Shown here: positions 45,797 through 56,183 of the stretch, one piece after another
Layout of the letters: each line of letters begins with the position of its first letter
Position numbering within the stretch: the stretch's first letter is position 1
From: Acanthaster planci
Taxonomy: Eukaryota; Echinodermata; Asteroidea; Valvatida; Acanthasteridae
Reading direction: 5' to 3'
NCBI RefSeq assembly: GCF_001949145.1
Contig: NW_019091560.1
Span: 378,733 to 434,915 of the forward strand
Length of the DNA stretch: 56,183 nucleotides
Position numbers and translations under genes: made by a program
The notes under the pieces: generated by a model
Database searches by the model: none
Seen by the model: only the letters and a program-made list of their open reading frames with translations
What the model was told of the DNA's origin: nothing

Positions 45797-48700
45797 GAAA
45801 TGTGGACAAAAGGTAAAAAAAGTAACTTCCTTTAATTTCAAATAATCACATTGCTTTCGATACACACAGACTAAAACTATATTATTGTACACAATGTAGG
45901 CCCTTTTTAAAGTAACCCTGATGACATTCTATCGGGGCCCCTTGATTACTGAAATCTGTTTTATAAAACACCTTTACCAAGTCCATGGCCATATCGATGA
46001 CCAATTAGTACAGACGCAACTTCGAAGCATTTGTGGTCATATAGGAGGGAGCACCTGAGCCAGAATTCACTTTCCACGTTTGTCCTCATGAGATACAATT
46101 CAGTTAATAAAATAACTTGTCGTGCTATATTTTCAAATTACTTATACAACCCGTTTTAACTACATGTACATATATGTTCAAGCTCAATTTGAAGAACAAT
46201 CGAAATAGACTTAGAACAGTGTTGTTGTTTCTTGTTTAAATAAATGCATCTGAAGAAAAGAATTGCGAAAAATAATGGCAGAAAATAGGATTAAATATTT
46301 TGACCTTTCAACTTAGAAATTAAGTTATGCTGCAAAAAAACCGTAAACCTTCGCACAAGATAAAAATGTAACTCTTCCGTATAAATAGCACGCATGGTCC
46401 AATGTTTTGACAAGTCCATCCGGAAGGAGATGAACTTCCGGGTGTACCGAACTTGTTTCATGACTAGGGACTGGCCTGCTACAGGCAATTCATAAAATCA
46501 CAGCTGGCAGTCTCTATCGTGCGTGACAGTTTCGGAAGTTACTGACGGGGTAACAATGATGATCCAATCTTACAAAATGGGGCATAAGTCACCCAGTCTT
46601 CGTTTTGCTTTAGAATGCTAGCTGAGATTCTTTGCAAAGGAGAAAATACCCAGGGTTTTGGATCTCACAATAGGGTGGTTCTTGAGAGATTTGATACTCC
46701 CTAGATACGAAATAATTAAGTATAAAGATATTCGTCTTTGCTGTGTTTGTAGAACCAACCATGCAGACACAAAAAGTGCATTCGAAACTCATTTCGGGGG
46801 ATTCTGTGATTGAAGTTCAGCAATAAAGGAAATCCTGATGAACAGTCTAGCCAGATTGAAAATTGTCTTTACAAGTTCCATGACATTATCAAAAGGATTA
46901 CGTTTCTATGCAGCCTGAACAGCTCAATTCCTAGTATCGGAACACGGATCACAACAACCAAATCAATGAAAAACCCTGGAACAATCGCTGTGTTCAAGTT
47001 GGAGCATGGTTGCCGAATTAATTTGTGTTGGTCAAAGGTTAGGAATCAAAACTGGTACGTAATTGAAACATTGAGTTAAAGGGTCGGGGTACCAGTCTAA
47101 CACTTGCCACCTCTCACTAGTCTCAGTATAATGCCAATACAGGTCAGGGACACGATCTTAACATCTCTGTTAATGCTACATGAACTCCAATCCAACTCTG
47201 CTGAGCCATAGTTGGACATGTCCTCAACTTAACCATAACTTTAAAGAGGTGGGTATGGAGGAAACTTTCTCTCAGATTTTAAAGTGATACCAATTCTTCG
47301 ACCCTGAAACCTTTTCCTTAAGTCCGACACCTGAGGATTTTAAAATGAAGGAAGTATTATTTAAAAAAGAATATGTCATTTCTTAGAATTAGCCTGCTTT
47401 ATCACTGCTTCAAAAGCTGGTAAAACACTACAGCTCTTGGCCTATTGCGGTTTCGTTAGCGGCAAAATATAAAAGTTCGAAGTTTGCAATAACACTAATA
47501 CGAAAATCTAATATGGTGTGAGCCTCAAAGCCTACGGGGTTTAAAAAATGGAGCTAACTCTATCACTGAATACATATAGTAAATAAATACATGTAAGGGT
47601 ATGTTCAACCGTATGCCAAAAGATACAGACGCCGGCGCGGCTCGTATAATCCGTACCGACTGTTGTAGAGCATACAAACTGTGACTGATTTTGTTGTTTG
47701 TTTTTTTGCACCGACCACGGCAATTATAACGTAATCACCAAGGCTACACAGCGAGAATGGAATAAACGATCATGGCCACACATGGTTATTTTACCAATCT
47801 GCTTCCTCATTCACACAACACATCATTTAATGTTCCTAAAATCCTTCAGTGTGAATAAAAGAACCAAATCCTACCTTGACCGAATACTCACAACAGAGGA
47901 AACTTCCCGTTTCCAAAGCGCACGAGCATGCTATCCGTTTATAAATGCACAACCGCTCTTTAACTGAAAATACATCTGAACTTGGACCCAATTCACGAAC
48001 CTACCTTAACAATGGATCCACTGGCCCTACGTAAATAAGCCGTCCAATGTCGCCGAGAGAGAGAGAAAAGCTTGAGTGGAGTGCTCGGGGCAAAAGCCAT
48101 TCTGAAAAGCGAGTGAATCGGATGTGCAGGTATTCTGCAAATGAACTGTACAATGTACACGTATACTGACGGCGTTGAATTCCCGATTATTTGAATTTAA
48201 CGGGCGCGAAGTAATACACGGGCAAGTGGTGTGCATATTCTGTAATCTGAGTACATGTACATGCAGCTTAATTCTGACGAGTCAACACACGCTTTTTTCT
48301 TAATAAATTGTCTGTGTGCCTTTCCTTGACTTTCATTTCGCTCTGCGGAGGTTACTTACATGTACATGTACATTTACTCCAGTACAGCACGGCATGGTTG
48401 TTGTACCAGCACTGGCACAGCGATGAACTGTTGTAGTCGTACTCTCAATCAATGGACTCGTATTTAAATATTTCAAAATTCAATTTTCTGTTTATTTTTT
48501 GTATGCTCTTGACAAACTGTGCGACGGCACGAAACGTTGATCGTAGTTTGTAGTACTTGACTACAACGCTAGTGCAGTTCAAGTTAGTTCTTATTAATTA
48601 GTTTTCAAAATACATGTAGTGAAAAATACCGTTGTTTTTAACCATGACCTATCTCCCTTGAGCAAAAGCACCCCTCTCATCGAAAAGAGCCACGTTGGTC

Positions 48701-48973
48701 GGGAGCGTTCAATTTACCAGTAGCGACGCGACCGTAACGCGTGCATTTCAGTGTCGTTGGTAAACCAGCAAAGTGCAGTTCTGACTAAAGGAGGAGGCTA
48801 ATCCTTTGGAACCCGACGCTCGCGCATATTTGGCAAATCACAACATCTAATAGTATTGTTTGAAGAGGCCAGTAACGCGTGTGTACAACCTATCAATGAG
48901 TGATTTGTCACCGCAATAATGACTTTTAATTCAGCTCGCCAAATTACACTATACGCATGCAAAACAAAAGTAT
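45797..48973. other. non-coding DNA, nothing assigned
   Basis: Open frames such as 47698-47967 (plus) have no recognisable motif or splice context. A GAGAGAGAGA run at 48057-48066 and TACATG runs near 48250 and 48358-48372 are the only repeats seen. Confidence 0.35.
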
Positions 48974-49272
48974 GGGTGCGTTCGGTTATCTTCTCTGAAT
49001 ACACCAGGGTTACACGCAAGGGAAGCCTCGAAATGAGGGTAATCGCCAAGGCATTCTGGGAAAAAGGTCAAGTCCCTGCCACGTTCCATCATGCACGTCC
49101 ATGCACGAACAGTCCATGCTTGACGTCATTACACTCGGGCAGCTTCCAGAGACCCGCTCGCCAGCCGGGGTAGCAGTGGCTGACACCAGGGCACGCACGA
49201 GGATCACGTGATGGCTAAACGAACGCTCTCGTGTAAGTTTGACTTACAAGTGTAAGCTAATCGAACGCACCC
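48974..49272. mobile_element. MITE with GGGTGCGTTCG inverted ends
   Basis: GGGTGCGTTCGGTTATCTTC at 48974 is mirrored by GGGTGCGTTCGATTAGCTTA read inward from 49272. The 299-bp unit is GC-richer than its surroundings and non-coding. GGGTGCGTTCGATTAGC is a terminal repeat I associate with deuterostome MITEs. No clear target duplication was found. Confidence 0.65.
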
Positions 49273-52200
49273 ATTATATAGTCCGGAATACAGCCGTTAC
49301 GCACAATAACGACGCACAATACGCACAATGACGATGTCGGTTTAATGACAGTGAATTTTTTTTGGCTGTGTTTGAGGAAAAAATTGACCTGAGAGTTAAT
49401 ACTCACCCCAAAGAAACAATGTGCCGGTTTAGGTATTTGACAAGCAAGCAACAAGAAAAAAATGCGCCCTCAGCGGTAGTGATTGAACAAACGTGAACTG
49501 ATAGAGGGCGGTGCACCAGGCCACATTGTTCTGTGATTCGCATTTCGGGGAGAAGCAATTACAAACAAACATTATGAGTACGTTCATGAGCTCGTAGCTT
49601 GCACACATAACGTACATGCATGTTCATGCCCCGTAAAGACGCCCCGTTTTCGTAAGAGCAAACGACGTTATAGCGCGGAATTGTTTGACCACTGACCTAC
49701 CAAAGGGTAGCAGCAGAAACATAAATTTTCGCCGAACAACACACAATTTTCGTCCAAATCTCAGAACAGTACAAAAAAGTGGATTTCACGGACCCAGTTT
49801 CTAACAAAATCAAAATTGCAAAAGTTTGCACTAAGTTTATCAATTAATTTCTAACAGAAAATAAGTTTTCTGAGACAAAAATGTGGCACCAAACTAAGGT
49901 TTAATGCATTGATTTTACTCATTTATTTTGAATAATCAGGTCATTTTGAATCACCCCTAAATCGTATCATTCCAACGGTGCACGGAAATTAAAAGCCGTT
50001 TTGTATCCATTTGTGTTACTAAAATGGTATACCCAACACTAGGACGATGGTTTTCTGTTAGATTTTACCGATTTTGTCAGTTCTGATACCATTGTATAAG
50101 GTAGAATCGTTAAATTAGAGACATTTTCTGTTCATCACTTCCGCTGCTATGGACACTGACCAGTGTGGTACCGAGACGACAAAGTCATCGCGTCCGCCTC
50201 AGCACATGTGCATGAACACGTAGATGTACATGTACATTGTACGTGTCACGCGTACACATGTAAACACAACCACGACTGCACTTCACCCATGACTCGCCGC
50301 TGCAAGAATGTTACCTAAAACTCTGCCCTTACAAGGGTATGGTTCAAGGGTATCCTCTTTTTTTTGCAAAGTTCGACAAAGAAATAACTCCTGACTCTAG
50401 AATTAAGTTTTATTAGGATATAAAATAATTTTAGATTAGATATGTGACGGATATTTCCATTACAAAATGTCTGGATTCACGCGATTTGGCGCGAAAATCT
50501 GGTTCAAATTCAAATTTATTTCACAAAAATTGTCATCCAGCAAACTCCCAGTTTTTGATTAAAACAGTCTTCCACTTTATATGAATCTATAGTTTCCATA
50601 ACTAGGAAAACTCAATTTGATAAAAATTTTAATAAAATTTGTCAACACTCAATTTTTCCAGGTGAAAAATAAAGTAATTTTGGGGTTATGTAAAAAACAA
50701 AGTTTTCATTCCTTTTTTGAGGCAGGGCACAAAATCAATACTACTGAAAAATAAACTGATTAATTCAGTCTAGATTTGTCATGAAAAATTTCCTTTCTTA
50801 TGCTCATTTTCCTGGAAATCCATTAACAAAGACGACATCTCATTTTGTAATCAGAGCGCAAATTAGACATAGCCTGTTAAGTTCAAATCTTGCACACGCG
50901 CACTTTCGTGATGAGCGCCATGAACATACGTGTGCAGTGCCTAGGATACCAACAAAGGCTGTTCGGCCAAGCAGCTTTCGATGAGAATGATTAGAGTTCA
51001 TACATAACATACCAGTCTTCTTAACCATCGTTAAGGTACGTTTAAGAGAGGTACTTGCAATATTTTCCTCTCTCTGTTTACATAGAAAAGGGGAGACGTT
51101 GTGCAATAATATCCAATTGCACACGGTCGCCAATTAAGTTAATTAATTGTGGTTTGGTTACACTTAACATTCATTAAAGGTGATCTCTGTGGAAACAGAA
51201 GCAAAACAAAAACCCTGAATCAGCCTTGTAAATACTTGAAGCTGTTTCCGATTATATATAACACATTGCCAGTAAAGATAGCACAAGTTTTAATTTCTTT
51301 TCGCTGAAAAACTTCATGACTTTATTTTCTAACTTTTGACAAAATGAGTTTTAAGGCCACATCAACCAAACAGAGAACCTGTAGCATAACAATGAAATTG
51401 ACCGCTGAACATCAAGTTGATGTATGAAATTTCTATATGAAGACTTGGAATTATTGGTATCACGCAAGTTTTTAGTCGTGCTCAAACTGTCCATGCGGGT
51501 GTTGTGCTTTCATTGACGTGCACAATTTCATACGCGCACAGCTGTAACGGAAGGTACCCTCAGTTCGTAGGAATCTCAGGACAGATTAAGCCGGGTACCA
51601 AGCGGGACCTCTTCTTGGTAAACTGCGTCTTGGGGTCAACTGTCGCCCCGTGACGTTATAGTTCGCATTGACGACGGTCAGGAGGTCATGGGAACGCACG
51701 AGTATGAAGTGCCTTGTCCTCTCAGTAGACTCTCCTGAGAAACATAAATCATTTGCCAAGAGTTGTCAGTAGCGCAAGATGCTTCAACGTGCAGTGTGCG
51801 CAAAACTCAATACATTCCCTTTGTACATTACCAAGGGAAGGAAACTAGGAAATAAAGATGCTTATACAACGTTCGAAAGCATCCTCGACGCATTTCCTTC
51901 AAGACTCTCACATACTTTAGAGTTTATACCAAACGGGCTCGTGATTCTGAGAAATCCAGTTACATATTGTAAGATTTAACGTCTCATCAATTACTATTTT
52001 ATCATCTGGTTCTTTTAAATGTTAAGGCCTTTTGTAAAACTGTATCCCATAAGAAAACTTACATGTGTCATTTAAGACGCCCCATGGGAACAATGACCTA
52101 TCACAAGTATATATAGCAATGGGAACCCAGTTGAGACTGGACGACGACACGAACCAAATCAATCTTTAGTCGTAGTTTTAAATGGTATTCACATGCGCAT

Positions 52201-53689
52201 TATAGTTCGTTTTGGGGAAAAACGAATAATTTTCTTGAAACAAAAACTATTCACAAGTAGGCCTACACAAGTTCTTTGCCACTCCGTGAATTTTTAGACT
52301 ATCATAACAGCTGGACTCTAAAAACCAAATGTTCAAGAGATTGGCGAACCAGTCATTGGCAAGACTTATTGGGTTTTTAAAGTTGTGACCGAAGTGTTTC
52401 GACTTCATGTTTATAGGTGCTAGTCAACAACCAGCGAGCATGACACGATCAGTGACTGTTTCTTCCGCGTTAGATAACTTAACGCATCATGGACAAGAAA
52501 ACAGGCCTTGTCAGTTTTCTCACTACAGCCTAGCGCCTCTCAACGCAGGTTGAACTCAACCAGGGCCGACCTACATTTAGCTTTCGATTTTTAAACTCCG
52601 CGTTCCACTTCGTCGTTTGCGTTTTGCATTTGTTTCAAGTAAACCGAGCTGAGATGAACCAAAGCCCTGAGATGAACCAAAGCCATTCACACTTGTGCAG
52701 CATCAGCCAGGCAATGGGCGTAAATCTCACGGGGGATGGGAGTATATATCCCCCTACTTTTTTGGGGGGGGGTGGACTATTGAATCACTCCCACACACGT
52801 TTTTGTGATGAGCAAAACAATTAAAGCGGATTGTGAAGAATATTTTGGACTTTCCAACGACTTAAAAGTAATCAATAAAAAGTGAAAACAGAAAGCCATA
52901 AATATATCATTCTGATGAAAGATTGTGCTTGAATTTGATACACTTTACATAAACATCGCTCCCTATAGAGTGCATATGTGTCGCCCCCTCCTTCAAATTT
53001 CCATGGCAAGGCAAGTGAGAACACCTGATTTTTCAAAATGAAACAAGTATACAAGCGACGAGAAGCTTAGGAAATGATTTCAGAGACGTGCAAATTCCGT
53101 TTAAGATCACTCTGAATAATAATGCCAAAATGTCTAAAATCAGTTTTGAGTGTGAAATACACACCAAGTTATTACATTGCACTTGACAAGTTGGGGGAGG
53201 ACATCATTAAAGGATAACAGCAATTGAAAACATTTAGTTCAATTGAAGTATTTCAAAATAACAATGAATATGTAACCATTTCAAAAACATCACATTTTTA
53301 TTGTCTATCCCTTTAATTGTGACTCCAAAATGAATAAAAAGATCCTGCGTTTCCTCCGCCACAGCAAAATCGTCTTTTGGCCGTTCACGTTCACAGGCTG
53401 ATTGGATGACGTCATCACCAGAACGCTGACAAGTACACGTACATGTGCATGTACTGTACGTGTACATGGCTCACAGCACATGCAGTATTGCATGCTCGCC
53501 ATAAACCACGTTGTGTTTGATGGAGTCGGGTCCACAGGCAAACACTGTCTCTGTTGTGGGTGGAAATTAAAAGACACTCAATCCTACCGTGTATAAAGTA
53601 GCATTTTCCTCAAGTTTCCTTAACCTATGGAGGACAAAGGAATGCCCACACTTCGTATGTAAAACAGATATGCATGTACACCATGTGTA
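49273..53689. other. non-coding DNA, nothing assigned
   Basis: AT-rich DNA with short frames only. TACATG/GTACGT runs occur at 50224-50243 and 53433-53466. A seven-base miR-92 seed match at 53176 lacks a pairing arm. Confidence 0.35.
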
Positions 53690-54090
53690 CATGCAATGCA
53701 ACAAGCTGTTTCTTTTGCAGAAAAAAGTTGTCTAAATAATATCGAAAACAGGTTACTAATTCACACAGGCCCATTATTTGAGGAACATGGAATACTTAAA
53801 ATAAACGACCTTTTCGATTTGAAATTGGGTCAATTAATGTTTAAATACAAACATGTTTTTTCACTGTGCTATTTCAATGACTGTTTAAATAACTCTTTCT
53901 TCAGTACACTCTCATGTAACTAGACACATAGAGGCAACTATTATGTTAATTACAACCGTACTTCTGTTTTCAAAAATAGTCTTATCTCAGTTTGTGTGTC
54001 CTTTTGGAACAACCTTAATACAGATCTGACAAGACTCTCAACGCTAAAAACATTTACTAGGAAACCCAAAACCTTCTTTATATAGTTTGT
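53690..54090 (+). mobile_element. 3' fragment of a CR1/L2-like LINE
   Basis: The plus strand reads LLQKKVV, then (after a frame shift) HTGPLFEEHGILKINDLFDL and KLGQLMFKYKH, and further on SLISVCVSFWNNLNTDL and TLKTFTRKPKTFF. This is the C-terminal region of CR1/L2/Jockey ORF2 (pattern LQKKxxRxI, TxPLFxxLxILKIxDL, WNxLxxxL). It is interrupted by stops and is unrelated in copy to the LINE at 25-28 kb. Confidence 0.7.
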
Positions 54091-56010
54091 ATAATGAAAA
54101 TCAGATCGTGTAATCATGCCAATCTACTTCCATCCTTAAAGGTCTGGTTTCTTTTAACTGTTGCCTATCCTACCAGTGTATTATATTGTATGTCTTATGT
54201 CTCCTTTATAAATCAACAAATGTGGACACAGTCCTTGCATTTTGGCCATGACAGTTACTATGATTGGAAAAACAGAAAGCTAAATGTCTCGAAGTTGGAG
54301 ATTTTGAGAAAAACAGACTTTGCTATGGAGCTAGCTCCGCGTCCGAAGAAGCGTCCATATCAGCTGAGCGCTGCTCGGTTTGGACCATGCCATTATCTTA
54401 AGGGTTGATAGCGAGATTATTCACATGAGGTAAACTTTCAAAGCTTCATAAATAAACTTTGATTTCAAACCAGTCCAGATTGTCCTTTGGGCTGTTGGTT
54501 ACGTTTATATGTCTATTTTACAACTTAACTAACGAGTTTTGGCTTACTGAAGGCGCGTTGGCAGTTTGTACCCGTTACAGCTCAATATTTCACGCACATT
54601 TTTGTTGCGCCCGTTAACGGTTGCGGTATTTGGCCCAATTGTATTTTCCATAGATCAGCCCAGACGATCTTTGAAAAAAATACAATTTCTCTTTTCTCGA
54701 AAGTGACAGCATTCCTGGCGATAAAGTTTCACAGACTGTCTGAGACTCTTATGTACTTACCGTACTTTGCAGTTAGGTACCTCAAGATTATTCGAAAGTC
54801 CCGTTTTAAAAAAATTTTACACACAGGAAACTTAACCCAGATTAGTGTCAGCCCTGTGGCACTCCAAAACAGTCCAAAGGACAGAGTTAAAGGAGGTGAT
54901 GTATGGCAGCCAAGTTTAGTACACTGGGTGCGTTGAGTGAAAAAACTACAAATAACGGAAATAATAAGGGCCTAGGTCTCCCAACACCTAACTAAAATTT
55001 CAATCTTGGTTCAAAATCTAAACCCTGGCCTGGAACAAGGATGTGTCCAACCCGGGCCGAAATCAATCTCGAATCGGTGGTGACTCGTTGGCTCTTGAAA
55101 TTTTCCAAATAGTGAACTGCCCTGTTCTCACCTCCGTCACCTCTGCGTCCCTTCTTGTTTAGCGTAAACGAGCTCAGCTCACCTTTCTGCGAAATGGTGA
55201 CTTAGACAGTTTAAAAATTAAAAAAGTTTCTAAAAATTTTGAATATCAATGGGGATAACCCAATAACGCAATACATTAGTTTGTATGTACATTCAAACCA
55301 TTTACCTTTCGCCGCAATGTGCTATCTGGTTGACTGCCGACATCTGACGTCTGGCTCTCAAAATTTCAGTGCCATTGTGAAAACAAAACGAACACGTTCA
55401 CAGTGTCCATTAAGGGCGGGAATTTACACTTCATTTAAAAAAAAAGTTCAGAAAACTTTCTCATAGCGTTTGAACGCTATCGCCATCGCCTACCTCGGAT
55501 GCACAATACAAAGGCCCAACCAATGTAAACATGTAGATTGATATTGGGGCATTTGAAACAAGCAATGTTTACTGTTTTAGAATCCGCCGTTTTCCTCAAA
55601 AAGTACATGAATAGGGAAAGGGGGAAAAGTATGTAAAAGGCATTGTTTACAATAATAAAAGAAACGCAAGATTGCGTCAATCAAAACATTAAACCTGTAA
55701 AAGGGGCAGTTGCGTTTAAACGTTGAAAATCAGTAAACGGATTTGGAACTTTTTCGTTTAAACGCTCCAACGTCCCACCATTGGTGTCCGCTTAGTCGGT
55801 GATTTGCTCAAAGTAAACAGATTTTTCATTGGTGAGCCCCTTAATTCCAGTGTCATCTTGACTTTTTGAATTTGGGTATGAGTTTGCGATTACCCAAAAC
55901 CACAGCCTCCGTCACTCTTGGCTGTGTAAAGTGTCACCTTTCTCTTTGGACGAATCTTTTGTCTCCAAAAAGAAAACGTCGAACTATACTGGAACATGTA
56001 CATGTACAGG
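54091..56010. other. non-coding DNA to the minisatellite
   Basis: A plus-strand frame at 54094-54408 is open but unrecognised. A near-perfect palindrome TAGCGTTTGAACGCTA lies at about 55464-55479 and two CGTTTAAACG palindromes at about 55713 and 55759. Confidence 0.35.
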
Positions 56011-56183
56011 CCTACATGCAGTCATATAAAATGGAGAGTGGTGTACATGTATATATCAGGTACACAGGCCTAGGCCTACATGCAGTCATATAAAATGGAG
56101 AGTGGTGTACATGCATATATCAGGTACACAGGCCTAGGCCTACATGCAGTCATATAAAATGGAGAGTGGTGTACATGCATATA
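56011..56183. repeat. 64-bp minisatellite running off the window
   Basis: Units starting CCTACATGCAGTCATATAAA begin at 56011, 56075 and 56139, exactly 64 bp apart, nearly identical (ATGTATAT versus ATGCATAT). The array continues past the right edge. Confidence 0.95.

Noticed and set aside
47698-47967. 89-codon plus-strand open frame
   Set aside because: No recognisable domain, start context or splice sites; length is within chance for this region.
53170-53200. Plus-strand CATTGCACTTGACAAG, a miR-92 seed with extended match
   Set aside because: No complementary 5' arm within 80 nt upstream, and the sequence after the first ten bases departs from the family.

Overview
This is an intron-rich, repeat-laden animal genome window. 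I read it as an invertebrate deuterostome (echinoderm, hemichordate or amphioxus-like). The reasons are GT-AG introns, a very high density of the palindromic hexamer TACATG, tRNA-derived SINEs, CR1/L2-type LINEs, Gypsy and hAT elements, and miR-92/miR-25 family microRNAs in one neighbourhood. The species call is inference; most single ORFs here are chance.

Left half (1 to about 21.75 kb, plus strand): the 3' part of one protein-coding gene for a leucine-rich-repeat protein of the cysteine-containing (AMN1/FBXL) type. Seven exons (1879-2006, 2545-4173, 6579-6660, 6762-6901, 7513-7774, 20320-20420, 20720-20923) join in perfect phase into about 848 codons. The start lies left of the window or in exons I could not find. 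A 1.6-kb exon places a long, coiled, acidic, low-complexity insert inside the repeat array. The stop is at 20921, with a possible polyadenylation signal at 21745.

The 12.5-kb intron 7775-20319 is a trap for mobile DNA. A decayed Ty3/Gypsy element (gag zinc knuckle, protease, mutated reverse transcriptase, polypurine tract) is split by a hAT transposon with an 8-bp target duplication. That hAT element is itself split by a Harbinger-type MITE. Another Harbinger-type MITE and two tRNA-derived SINEs, one with a 21-bp target duplication, also lie in this intron.

Middle (22.3 to 28.3 kb): pogo/Tigger-like terminal-repeat scraps and a 5'-truncated CR1/L2-like LINE with a readable but broken reverse transcriptase.

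Right half (28.3 to 56.2 kb): I find no convincing protein-coding gene. The main content is a family of five microRNA hairpins on the minus strand. Four miR-92 precursors lie in 2.3 kb (32.7-35.0 kb) and a miR-25-like one lies at 42.1 kb. All have the AUUGCAC seed on the 3' arm and a complementary 5' arm. They may come from one long minus-strand primary transcript, running from the miR-25-like hairpin toward the miR-92 group. Two MITEs, a LINE 3' fragment and a 64-bp minisatellite at the right edge complete the window.
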